From Clostridiales bacterium (lineage in GTDB: Bacteria > Bacillota > Clostridia > Caldicoprobacterales > UBA3941), in NCBI GenBank assembly GCA_012522165.1, contig JAAYKZ010000269.1:1-9632 (forward strand): a stretch of DNA of 9,632 bases, given 5' to 3'. The notes below the pieces were generated by a model. It did not search any database, was not told where the DNA came from, and worked only from the letters and a program-made list of their open reading frames with translations. Numbering within the stretch: the first letter of the stretch is position 1; each line of letters opens with the position of its first letter. Below, piece by piece: positions 1-7,782 of this stretch. Both the position numbers and the translations under genes were made by a program.

Positions 1-178
1 GACAATATATGAAGCTTTATACAAGGGTATTTATTGTATAATATATAAACAAGAGTATCTATACATATCAATTTTTTGAGGGGAATGTTTCGAACAGATT
101 GATATTAATTAAAAAGATATAACTAGGAATTAAGTATAGAACTATTATTAGCAAGTATAAAAGGAAAGGAAGTATACT
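1..178 (+). promoter_or_regulatory. AT-rich leader upstream of the GH43-GH51-GH120-GH8-esterase unit
   Basis: This stretch holds no supported gene. It has a perfect TATAAT at 37-42, but the best upstream -35 match is TTTATA at 16-21 with a short 15-base spacer, so the promoter call is weak. A second weak -35-like TTGAGG lies at 76-81 without a good partner. The ribosome binding site of the first gene is the purine run AAAGGAAG at 165-172, six bases before its ATG. An 8-bp palindrome, agtatact, sits at 171-178 directly before the start codon. The true operon promoter could also lie before base 1. Confidence 0.35.
65..105. repeat. Spaced 8-bp inverted repeat around a TTCGAA core in the leader
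   Basis: ATATCAAT at 65-72 is matched by its exact reverse complement ATTGATAT at 98-105, separated by 25 bases. Inside the gap lies TGTTTCGAACA (86-96), a near-palindrome around TTCGAA. The nested symmetry and the position upstream of a sugar operon would fit a regulator binding site. In DNA this AT-rich, an 8-bp inverted repeat can arise by chance. It does not match the usual cre consensus spacing, nor the AAACGTTT operator found at 9559-9572. Confidence 0.25.
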
Positions 179-1699
179 ATGAGAGTACATAACCCTATTA
201 TTTGGGCTGATTTCCCGGATCCTGACATTTTAAGAGTTGGAGACACTTATTATATGGTAACTACAACCATGTTTATGATGCCTGGTGCGCCAATTTTAAA
301 GTCAAAGGATTTGTATCATTGGGAGATGGCCTCATATGTATTTGATAAAGTTGAAGACAATGATATTTACCAGTTAAAAAACGGTAAGAATGCCTATGGT
401 AAGGGACAGTGGGCTACCAGCCTAAAGTATTATCGCGGCATGTATTATGCATGCTTTGCTTGTAACGATATGAATAAAACATATATTTATTATACTGATG
501 ATATTGAAAAGAGCTATTGGGACAGGTACGTGATGGAAGGAATCTATCATGACATGTCTTTTTTATTCGATGATGGTAAGGCCTACCTAATATATAATTG
601 TGGTGATGTGAAGATAGTGGAGCTAAAGGATGACCTGTCCGGAATCAAAGAGGGCGGAGTAAACCAGCTTCTGTTTAGAACTCCTACTGAAAATATACGT
701 TTACGCTGTGAAGGCTGTAGGGCATATAAGATAGGTGACTATTATTACCTAATATTCATTGAATGGCCCTTTGATGGTCACGGGAGAAGACGGGTGGTAT
801 GCTACCGTTCTAAAGAGCTTTTAGGGCAATATGAGAGAAAGATTCTACTGGATGACGATATGGGATACCAGAACCAGGGAATAGCCCAAGGAGCTATTAT
901 TGACACTCCTGATGGAGATTGGTATGCTATTTTATTCCAGGATCATGGATCAGTGGGAAGAATACCATATTTAATTCCTGTTACCTGGGAAAATGATTGG
1001 CCAATGATAGGTATAGATGGGAAGGTCCCCGAAACCTTTGAGGTGCCATTTGAGCCATATGAAGCAGAGCCCTTAATTATCAGCGACTCCTTTGACCATA
1101 AGGAAAATAAATTAGCATTGCAATGGCAGTGGAATCACAATCCTATAGATGAGTTATGGTCTTTCACTGAGCGCCCTGGCTATTTGAGGCTGCGAACCAA
1201 TACCCTTACAAAGGACATCTTAACAGCCAGAAATACTTTAACTCAAAGAACCAGTGGTCCTAGATGTGCTTTTTCTGTTGAACTGGATACTCAAGGTTTA
1301 AAAGCTGGCGATTATGCTGGACTGGTGGCTTTTCAAAGCAACTATGGAACGGTAGGGGTAAAGGTGGATGAAGATAATGTTGCTAAAGTAGTGGTATGCA
1401 AAAAAGATGATAAGGGACAGCAGGTTGAAGAAGACTTTGCAGCTTTATCAGGTAAGTCGGTTTTTCTTAAAATAGCATTTGATTTTGAAAACAGTAGAGA
1501 TATAGCAACTTTTTACTACTCAGAGGACGGAGAAAGCTGGAGCAAAATTGGCTCAGACCTTCAAATGAAATATACTTTGGATTTATTCATTGGCTACCGT
1601 ATTGGTATATTCTATTATTCCCAAAAGGAAGCTGGTGGACACGCTGATTTTCGTAATTTCGTATATTACGATGAGATAGTATCAGTCAATAATGTATAG
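179..1699 (+). CDS. GH43 family beta-xylosidase / alpha-L-arabinofuranosidase with C-terminal ConA-like domain
   Basis: This 506-residue enzyme should hydrolyse terminal beta-1,4-xylosyl or alpha-L-arabinofuranosyl residues from xylo-oligosaccharides with inversion. The N-terminal five-bladed propeller (about residues 4-280) starts with the family signature NP..WADFPDPDILRVGDTYYM. The three expected catalytic acids are visible: Asp14 (base, in FPDPD), Asp125 (pKa modulator, in HDMSFLFDDGKAYL) and Glu178 (acid, in RCEGCRAYK). The segment PVTWENDWPMIG (about 267-278) is a typical late-propeller motif. Residues about 300-500 resemble the beta-xylosidase C-terminal concanavalin A-like domain. There is no signal peptide, so the enzyme is probably cytoplasmic. 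The ATG has a purine-rich RBS six bases upstream. The last codons and the TAG stop lie inside a 40-bp palindrome. The fold and family are secure; xylosidase versus arabinofuranosidase preference cannot be settled from sequence. Confidence 0.92.
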   Translation: MRVHNPIIWADFPDPDILRVGDTYYMVTTTMFMMPGAPILKSKDLYHWEMASYVFDKVEDNDIYQLKNGKNAYGKGQWATSLKYYRGMYYACFACNDMNKTYIYYTDDIEKSYWDRYVMEGIYHDMSFLFDDGKAYLIYNCGDVKIVELKDDLSGIKEGGVNQLLFRTPTENIRLRCEGCRAYKIGDYYYLIFIEWPFDGHGRRRVVCYRSKELLGQYERKILLDDDMGYQNQGIAQGAIIDTPDGDWYAILFQDHGSVGRIPYLIPVTWENDWPMIGIDGKVPETFEVPFEPYEAEPLIISDSFDHKENKLALQWQWNHNPIDELWSFTERPGYLRLRTNTLTKDILTARNTLTQRTSGPRCAFSVELDTQGLKAGDYAGLVAFQSNYGTVGVKVDEDNVAKVVVCKKDDKGQQVEEDFAALSGKSVFLKIAFDFENSRDIATFYYSEDGESWSKIGSDLQMKYTLDLFIGYRIGIFYYSQKEAGGHADFRNFVYYDEIVSVNNV

Positions 1700-1723
1700 A
1701 TCTAGATCTATACATTATTGACT
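1684..1723. repeat. Perfect 40-bp palindrome spanning the GH43 stop codon
   Basis: Bases 1684-1703 and 1704-1723 are exact reverse complements (20 + 20 bp, no spacer), centred on AGATCT|AGATCT. The left arm contains the last four codons and TAG stop of the GH43 gene; the right arm is non-coding. The RNA would form a long hairpin with a minimal loop right at the stop codon. No T-run follows, so it is not a standard rho-independent terminator. It could protect the upstream mRNA from 3' decay or attenuate transcription, or it may be a scar of inverted duplication. The symmetry is seen directly; the role is inference. Confidence 0.95.
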
Positions 1724-1791
1724 AAATAGATGATGGGCAAATGTATCAGATCTATACATTATTGACTAAATGAATGATAGGCAAATGTATC
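1704..1791. repeat. Two-copy 44-bp tandem direct repeat after the GH43 gene
   Basis: Copy 1 is 1704-1747 and copy 2 is 1748-1791, directly abutting. They match at 41 of 44 positions; the differences are two adjacent bases after ACTAAAT and one G/A change before GGCAAATGTATC. Each copy begins with the 20-base right arm of the palindrome, so the left arm at 1684-1703 could pair with either copy. Each copy also contains TTGACT, a -35-like hexamer, but no good -10 lies 17 bases downstream. There are only two units and no spacers, so this is not a CRISPR array. Confidence 0.95.
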
Positions 1792-1875
1792 AATTAAATA
1801 ATTAGTTAAACTTATAGATATAAACTGATAGATGAATAAATGGCACTATAAATAAACATGAGAAAGGAGACAGTC

Positions 1876-3357
1876 ATGGCGCGATTAATTATTGAAACAG
1901 AAAAGAAAAAAGGAAAAATAAACAAGAATATCTATGGTCATTTTGCAGAGCATCTTGGACGATGCATTTATGAAGGCATATGGGTTGGAAAAGATTCTCC
2001 CATACCAAACACTGATGGAATTCGCAATGATGTAATTGAGGCATTGAAAAATATTAAAATACCGGTTTTGCGCTGGCCTGGAGGCTGTTTTGCCGATACC
2101 TACCACTGGAAGGATGGAGTTGGGCCCTATGAAGAACGGCCTACTATGATAAATACCCATTGGGGAGGAGTGGTGGAAAACAACCATTTTGGAACCCATG
2201 AGTTTTTCCGTCTATGTGAACTAATTGGAGCAGAGCCCTATATCTGCGGTAATCTGGGAAGCGGTACCGTCCAAGAGATGCAGGAGTGGATTGAATACAT
2301 AACCTTTGACGGGACTTCTCCTATGGCAGACTGGCGGAAGGAAAATGGTCGAGAGGAGCCTTGGCGTCTCAAATATTTCGGGGTTGGCAATGAAAACTGG
2401 GGCTGTGGCGGTAGTATGAGAGCAGAGTATTATGCAGATGAGTATCGCAGATACGCCACCTATGTTAGAAATTACGGAGACAATAAAATATACAAAATAG
2501 CCGGCGGTGCCTCAGTTGATGATTATCATTGGACAGAAGTAATGATGAGGGAAGCCAGCCACCTGATGGATGGATTGAGCCTTCATTACTATACTAGGGT
2601 GTGCAAAGACGACTGGTCCATTAAAGGATCGGCTACAGAGTTTGCCGAAGGAGAATGGTTCTCTGTATTGCAAAGTGCCCTTTATATGGAAGAATTGATA
2701 GAGAGGCATTCTCATATTATGGATAAGTATGATCCTGAGAAGAGGATTGGGCTAATTGTGGATGAGTGGGGTACATGGTTTGATGTGGAGCCAGGCACCA
2801 ATCCAGCTTTTCTATATCAGCAAAACACCTTGAGAGACGCGTTGGTAGCGGGTATTCATTTTAATATCTTCAATAATCATTGTGATAGGGTTCAAATGGC
2901 AAACCTGGCCCAGACTATAAATGTACTTCAATCAGTTATCCTGACTGAAGGAGAAAAAATGCTGCTGACGCCTACTTATCATGTATTTGACATGTATAAG
3001 GTACATCAGGATGCTGACCTGTTGCCCTTGATGATGGATTGTGGAGAATATGAATTTGATGGCCAAAGCATACCCCAAATAAGTGCATCGGCTTCTGTGG
3101 ACAATGAAGGCAGAATTCATATTTCCCTGTGCAATTTACACCCCACTGAAAGTGCAGAGGTTACCTGCTTGCTGAGGGGCAATAATCGAAGCAAAGTTAA
3201 GGGAACCATCCTTACAGATTCAGAAATGAACGCCCATAACACCTTTGATAATCCCTCTCAAGTGAAACCTAAACCCTTTGACGGAGCTGTGCTAGAAAAG
3301 GAAGAGCTACGTGCCCTGTTGCCGCCCAAGTCTGTGGTGGTTTTATCAGTAGAGTAA
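1876..3357 (+). CDS. abfA: GH51 intracellular alpha-L-arabinofuranosidase
   Basis: This 493-residue enzyme should remove alpha-1,2/1,3/1,5-linked L-arabinofuranosyl groups from arabinoxylan or arabinan oligosaccharides with retention (EC 3.2.1.55). The start at 1876 is chosen because AAAGGAGA (1863-1870) sits five bases before it; the in-frame ATG at 1858 has no such site. The N-terminus (INKNIYGHFAEHLGRCIYEGIWVG) is typical of the family. In this numbering Glu173 (in GVGNENWGCGG) is the acid/base and Glu297 (in LIVDEWGTWFDVEPG) the nucleophile, close to the E175/E294 positions known in Geobacillus AbfA. A (beta/alpha)8 barrel is followed by a C-terminal beta-sandwich (about 380-493). Length matches the family, and no signal peptide is seen. 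It lies 176 bp after GH43 and 63 bp before GH120. The family call is very secure; the symbol is by analogy. Confidence 0.95.
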   Translation: MARLIIETEKKKGKINKNIYGHFAEHLGRCIYEGIWVGKDSPIPNTDGIRNDVIEALKNIKIPVLRWPGGCFADTYHWKDGVGPYEERPTMINTHWGGVVENNHFGTHEFFRLCELIGAEPYICGNLGSGTVQEMQEWIEYITFDGTSPMADWRKENGREEPWRLKYFGVGNENWGCGGSMRAEYYADEYRRYATYVRNYGDNKIYKIAGGASVDDYHWTEVMMREASHLMDGLSLHYYTRVCKDDWSIKGSATEFAEGEWFSVLQSALYMEELIERHSHIMDKYDPEKRIGLIVDEWGTWFDVEPGTNPAFLYQQNTLRDALVAGIHFNIFNNHCDRVQMANLAQTINVLQSVILTEGEKMLLTPTYHVFDMYKVHQDADLLPLMMDCGEYEFDGQSIPQISASASVDNEGRIHISLCNLHPTESAEVTCLLRGNNRSKVKGTILTDSEMNAHNTFDNPSQVKPKPFDGAVLEKEELRALLPPKSVVVLSVE

Positions 3358-3420
3358 TTTTACGGATTAAAATGAGCTAAACAAGCTAAAACAAATATAT
3401 TTGGTGGAAAGGTGAGAGCA

Positions 3421-5337
3421 ATGGCAAAGAATTATGATCCTACCGCGATTCTTCCCAATGGCCAGATGTTTGAATTTTGGGAAGTAGATCAAAAATATGA
3501 TCGGGAAATTCATGTTGACACCAATCATCCCAATGCATCCGATGATAACGATGGTACTCCTTCAAGACCTCTAAAGACTATTAATGCTGCTGCCCAAATA
3601 GCAACACCTGGAACCAGAGTTTTGATTCATGGCGGGACCTATCGTGAAACGGTACAGCCAGCCAGAGGTGGTACCAGCCCTGAGAAGATGATAAGCTATG
3701 AAGCCTATCAGGGAGAGGAAGTAATTATAAAGGCATCTGTAGAGGTAAAGGACTTTAAGCCTAGTGTTGGGTGGAGACTGACTAGGGGATTTAGAGGGGA
3801 TCCAGAAAAAACTAAAGGCATAAAAGTATGGGAAATAGAATTAGATCCTGAGGACTTTAAAGGCTATAATCCATTCTGTGCTGTTAATATACTTCATGAC
3901 AGGTTGTTTATCGAATATGATAAGACTGATATGACAAGCTACCTCAATAGAAGAGGAATGGTCTTTGTAGATGGAAAACCTATGAAACAGGTTCCCCTAT
4001 ATTATATGCTAAGTGAACAGGAAAATGCTTACTGGGTGGAAGCAAATGGACAAAAAGTGCACATTCGTTTGGCTGGAGACGATGATCCTAGGAATCATAC
4101 CATTGAAGTTACTAACCGGGAACAATGCTTTGCGCCCAAGGTGCCCTTCTTATCCTACATCCGTGTCAAAGGATTGACATTGGCCCATGCAGCCACAGGT
4201 GCTCCAGTTCCACAGCGGGGCGCCCTTTCCTGCTATCGTGGACATCACTGGATTATCGAAGACTGTGTAATTGACTGGGCTAATGGTACAGCTATCGACT
4301 GTGGAAATGAATGCTGGCATCATCCTATAATTGAAGGTCAGATCATAGGCCATTCTATCATAAGACGAAACATTATTAAAGATGCTGGAGTATGCGGCAT
4401 TGCTGGATTGTATGTAAGCAATATGCTTGTAGAAGATAATCTAATTATAGGAACGGGCTGGCAGAGAATGGAACTTTCCTGGGAAGCTGCGGGGATTAAA
4501 TTCCATAATTCACAAAATTCCCTTATTCGTCGTAACGTTATCAAGGAATGCTATGGCTGTGATGCCTTGTGGCTAGATGTAGCAAACCACAATAACCGTA
4601 TTACTTCCAATGTATTTATTGATGGTATTGAATCCAGGGAGCATTTGTTTATAGAATGTACCCGTGATGATGAGAACCTTGTAGACAATAATATTATCTG
4701 GAATGTTGAAGGAAGATATGACAAAAATGCAGTACCAAAGGAGCCAGGCTCTTCCGGTTGGTACAAGACAACGGAGCTTCCTATTCCCAATGGTTATGGC
4801 ATATACCTGGAGGGTTCCGACAGGGTGAGAATGGTAAACAATCTTATAGGCAAATGCAATAAGGCAGGCTTTTTTGCCAAGGTAGTTGCATTTAGGCTGC
4901 ATCCAAAACGAGGAGGTACATCAAGGGTAAATAAGTTCTTCAATAATTTGTTTTATGATTGTGGTGAAGCTGCAATTATACTACCAAATGAGCACAATAC
5001 CGTTGAGGGAAATGCATACGCTAAGATGCCTCCCGGCTACCTTCGCGTAATGTATCCTGAGCCTGAAATGTGCCTGGATCTGCCTACATGGCAGGAGTTT
5101 TGCGGATTTGATAAAACTGGCTATACCTGTGATTTAGAGATTAATATAAACAGTGATGATCTAACTATGGAGATTGAATTGAAGGAAGAATTATCAGAAG
5201 TTGCATCCGATGAGAAAGTATGCACCGATTATTTTGGTAATGAGGTTGGGGACAAGAGAATACCCGGTCCATTTGCCATATCAAAGAAAGAGAGAAAGGT
5301 TCGTTTTAGTATTGATCCCAGAAAATTAGATGAATAA
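3421..5337 (+). CDS. GH120 beta-xylosidase, right-handed parallel beta-helix
   Basis: This 638-residue protein should release xylose from xylobiose and short xylo-oligosaccharides with retention. The first part (about 30-110) has the DGTPSRPLKTINAAA and GTRVLIHGGTYRETV segments that begin many beta-helix enzymes, followed by helix coils rich in IIRRNII and LVEDNLI turns (about 245-540). From memory of Thermoanaerobacterium saccharolyticum XylC, whose active site uses D382 (nucleophile) with E405 and E353 also in the pocket, the matching motifs are present here: WEAAGIKFH (Glu355), LWLDVANHN (Asp386) and HLFIECT (Glu412), as is the segment VKGLTLAHAAT. Spacing differs from XylC by only a few residues. 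The start at 3421 follows GGAAAGGTGA; the in-frame GTG at 3412 lies within that site. No signal peptide is seen. Automatic annotation may call it only a beta-helix or DUF1565 protein. An alternative is another beta-helix GH family. Confidence 0.85.
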   Translation: MAKNYDPTAILPNGQMFEFWEVDQKYDREIHVDTNHPNASDDNDGTPSRPLKTINAAAQIATPGTRVLIHGGTYRETVQPARGGTSPEKMISYEAYQGEEVIIKASVEVKDFKPSVGWRLTRGFRGDPEKTKGIKVWEIELDPEDFKGYNPFCAVNILHDRLFIEYDKTDMTSYLNRRGMVFVDGKPMKQVPLYYMLSEQENAYWVEANGQKVHIRLAGDDDPRNHTIEVTNREQCFAPKVPFLSYIRVKGLTLAHAATGAPVPQRGALSCYRGHHWIIEDCVIDWANGTAIDCGNECWHHPIIEGQIIGHSIIRRNIIKDAGVCGIAGLYVSNMLVEDNLIIGTGWQRMELSWEAAGIKFHNSQNSLIRRNVIKECYGCDALWLDVANHNNRITSNVFIDGIESREHLFIECTRDDENLVDNNIIWNVEGRYDKNAVPKEPGSSGWYKTTELPIPNGYGIYLEGSDRVRMVNNLIGKCNKAGFFAKVVAFRLHPKRGGTSRVNKFFNNLFYDCGEAAIILPNEHNTVEGNAYAKMPPGYLRVMYPEPEMCLDLPTWQEFCGFDKTGYTCDLEININSDDLTMEIELKEELSEVASDEKVCTDYFGNEVGDKRIPGPFAISKKERKVRFSIDPRKLDE

Positions 5338-5353
5338 ATCCATCTTTGTAAGT

Positions 5354-5411
5354 TATAGCTGTTTAGTTTATTGCATAAAAGCCACCCGCAGCAATAAATT
5401 AAACAGCTATA
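5354..5411 (+). repeat. Large intercistronic hairpin between GH120 and GH8
   Basis: Arms 5354-5374 and 5391-5411 pair over 21 positions with one G-U wobble (G5366 with U5399), leaving a 16-base loop that contains GCCACCCGC. It begins 17 bases after the GH120 stop and ends well before the GH8 ribosome binding site at 5461-5468. No T-run follows the stem, so termination is unlikely. A processing or mRNA-stabilising role, giving different levels of the flanking enzymes, is plausible but unproven. The C-rich loop is notable in such an AT-rich gap. Confidence 0.85.
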
Positions 5412-5474
5412 TGCTATATACTAAAAAATAGAAAAGCATCTATGATAAAAAAGTTAGTAAAAAGGAGAGATAGT

Positions 5475-6581
5475 ATGAGTACGTATCCCAATTTATTTCA
5501 TGAGTTAGGTATACCACAGGAGGAAATAGATAAAAAAATAAAGGACACCTTTGAAACAATGTTCTTTGATCCCGAAGAGCGAATATATTTTGAGATGGGC
5601 GACAACATGGGATATATGTTGGATACGGGAAATCTAGATGCTAGAACTGAAGGTATGAGCTATGGCATGATGATGGCAGTACAGATGGACAGAAAAGATA
5701 TTTTTGACCGCCTGTGGTTGTTTTCCAAGACTTTTATGTATCAAAAAAGTGGAAAGTACAAGGGGTATTTTGCCTGGTCAGTGGCACCCAATGGTACCAA
5801 AAACGCTGAAGGCCCTGCTCCAGATGGAGAAGAGTACTATGCAATGGCCCTGTTTTTTGCCAGTGAGCGATGGGGAGATGGAGAACCCCCCTTTGATTAT
5901 GGTGTTCAAGCTAGGGAGATTTTACGTCATTGTATTCATCAAGCTGAACTTGTTGAGGGCGGGCAGCCCATGTGGGATAGCTCAAACTATTATATAAAAT
6001 TTGTTCCTGAAGCTAATTTTACCGATCCCTCTTATCATTTACCACATTTTTATGAATTGTTTGCTGAAAGGGCTTATCCGGAAGACAGAGAGTTTTGGAG
6101 GAAAGCAGCTGAGGCAAGCCGTGAATATCTACACCTTTGCTGCCATCCAGTGACGGGCATGGCGCCAGAATATGCGGAATATGATGGGACTCCTAAGCGA
6201 TTGTTTAGAGACGCACAATTTTATTCCGATGCTTATCGCGTTGCCATGAACATAGGACTAGATGCAGCATGGTTTAACAAGGATGAATCTTTAGGAGAAA
6301 TTGTGGATAAATTACAGGCCTTTTTCAGCGAAAATACTAACTTGTTGGAATATAATGCCTATATGATTGATGGAACTCCTTTGGACGAACCGGCACTGCA
6401 CCCCTATGCTATTGTAGCAACAAATGCAGCGGGCTCCCTTGCAGCCAAGGGTAAATACAGAATGGAATGGGTTAAAAACTTCTGGGATTTGCCTCTTCGC
6501 AAGGGTAACCGCAGATACTATGACAACTGTCTCTACTTTTTCAGCCTACTTATGCTTGCTGGAAAATATGTTATTTACTAG
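5475..6581 (+). CDS. GH8 reducing-end xylose-releasing exo-oligoxylanase (Rex)
   Basis: This 368-residue enzyme should cleave single xylose units from the reducing end of xylo-oligosaccharides of three or more units, with inversion (EC 3.2.1.156). The GH8 (alpha/alpha)6-barrel signatures are clear: Glu59 in DARTEGMSYGMMMAVQ is the proton donor, Asp117 lies in GPAPDGEEYYAMAL, and Asp252 in FYSDAYRVAMNIG aligns with the catalytic base of Bacillus halodurans Rex. The length is close to Rex and the absence of a signal peptide also fits the intracellular Rex type rather than secreted GH8 xylanases or endoglucanases. The start at 5475 is set by AAAGGAGA (5461-5468) six bases upstream; the in-frame ATG at 5442 would place that site inside the gene. 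Neighbouring GH43, GH51 and GH120 genes support a xylo-oligosaccharide substrate. Confidence 0.93.
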   Translation: MSTYPNLFHELGIPQEEIDKKIKDTFETMFFDPEERIYFEMGDNMGYMLDTGNLDARTEGMSYGMMMAVQMDRKDIFDRLWLFSKTFMYQKSGKYKGYFAWSVAPNGTKNAEGPAPDGEEYYAMALFFASERWGDGEPPFDYGVQAREILRHCIHQAELVEGGQPMWDSSNYYIKFVPEANFTDPSYHLPHFYELFAERAYPEDREFWRKAAEASREYLHLCCHPVTGMAPEYAEYDGTPKRLFRDAQFYSDAYRVAMNIGLDAAWFNKDESLGEIVDKLQAFFSENTNLLEYNAYMIDGTPLDEPALHPYAIVATNAAGSLAAKGKYRMEWVKNFWDLPLRKGNRRYYDNCLYFFSLLMLAGKYVIY

Positions 6582-6711
6582 AGGAAACTAGACCAAATTT
6601 TGATTAGCAGCTAATTATAATTGATATAGGGTAGTATTAACTAGGCCATGAAAAGACATAATTAAATAATGTATCTTTATAAGGGAAAAATCTATCGTGG
6701 GAGGAGTAACG

Positions 6712-7782
6712 GTGAATATTGATGTAACCCATGTACCTGATGAATATAAAAGGTCAGTTACAAAAGAATTGCGTGGCAGTATTACTGAGGTATCCTATCC
6801 TGTTGGAAACTATATCAATTCATCGCGACAACTTGTAACTAACCAGAATATTTGTCCCAAGGAAGCAGGAAGGGAAACTGTACAAGGGGATGCCATCACA
6901 AAGAAATGCAATATCTATTTACCCCCTGGATATGACAAAAATGATACAGAAACCAAATAAGATGTTTTATTCCTACTCCATGGAGTGGGTGGAAACCGCT
7001 ATGATTGGTTAAATGGCAGTGGAAAAGAAGATGACAACTTTGTTATATGCAACATATTTGACAATCTAATTGCCAATGGTGATATTGATCCAATAATTGT
7101 AGTTTTTCCTGAGGGTAGAAGTGCCCATGATTGGACGGACATTTCATTCAACCCTGCGGGAACTAACTTGCTAGGTTTTTATTATTTTGATTATGAATTA
7201 AGATATGATCTAATCCCCTTTATCGAATCCCAATATAATACCTATGCAAATATAAAGGATACCTCGCCGGAAGGAGTAACCTATAATCGCTTGCATAGAG
7301 CTTTGGCAGGCCTATCCATGGGAGGAATGCAGGCTTTGAACTTGGGTATTGGAGGATACAGATGCGATTCCACTGTTTATACTGAAACAAAAAGCCCATG
7401 GGAAAATGGATTAGATACAACTGTACTGGCACCAGGGATGTTAGATCTCTTTGCTTATGTGGGCGCTTTTTCAAATGCTCCTACATCTAGCGATGGCAAG
7501 GTACTTGGTTCAAGTCTAGGCTCAAGGGGGTATAGGCTTAATTTGCTTTACATAACCTGCGGAGATGGAGATAAAATTGCCTATCAAAGCGGTTATGTGA
7601 AAGCTACGGATGGGCTTTTAGACGCTGCTGGAGATAATCTTGGGGATTATTATTGTATACTTATAAAAGATGGCTTACATGATTTTCATGTATGGAATAA
7701 TGGTGCTTTTAATTTTGCTCGACTAGCCTTTGGGAAAGAAAAACAATCTCTTGAATCTAAAGTGGTCACAAAGATTTTATAG
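6712..7782 (+). pseudogene. CE1-type feruloyl / acetyl xylan esterase interrupted by an in-frame TAA
   Basis: The frame opens with GTG at 6712, five bases after the strong site GGGAGGAG (6699-6706), and would encode an alpha/beta-hydrolase of the esterase D / CE1 family that removes ferulic or acetic acid from xylan fragments. Codon 83 is TAA (6958-6960), but the frame continues at once with DVLFLLHGVGGNRYDWL, exactly the segment that follows in this family (usually Y-D/N-V-L-Y-L-M-H-G-G-G-G). A TAT or TAC codon changed to TAA would explain it. The downstream half keeps an apparent complete triad: Ser202 in GLSMGG, Asp287 in CGDGDK and His323 in GLHDFHVW, matching the XynZ esterase pattern. 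No good ribosome binding site restarts translation after the stop. The N-terminal piece alone lacks all catalytic residues. There is no signal peptide. A sequencing error at 6958-6960 is the main alternative to a real lesion. Confidence 0.85.

Noticed and set aside
86..96. Catabolite-repression (cre) site in the leader
   Set aside because: TGTTTCGAACA has the TG..CG..CA order but the wrong spacing on both sides of the central CG.
1700..1711. Cloning scar suggested by adjacent AGATCT sites
   Set aside because: The sites are simply the centre of a longer natural-looking palindrome; flanking sequence is unlike vector DNA.
1684..1723. Rho-independent terminator after the first GH43
   Set aside because: The stem is AT-rich and not followed by a T-run.
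1704..1791. CRISPR array
   Set aside because: Only two abutting 44-bp copies with no spacers.
5704..5997. Overlapping 97-residue reading frame inside the GH8 gene
   Set aside because: It is an out-of-frame shadow of a clearly conserved GH8 coding region and resembles no family I know.
6582..6711. Internal promoter before the esterase
   Set aside because: TTGATT and TATA-like strings occur but none are at 16-18 base spacing with acceptable hexamers; only a short ATTAGC/GCTAAT dyad (6603-6615) is present.
6958..6960. Programmed readthrough or recoding of the TAA
   Set aside because: Known amino-acid recoding uses TGA or TAG; nothing nearby suggests a recoding signal, and further lesions downstream favour decay.
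6985..7782. A separate esterase gene starting at GTG 6985
   Set aside because: It is the same frame as the upstream piece, has no ribosome binding site, and starts inside the conserved LLHGVGGN segment, so it is the second half of one interrupted gene.
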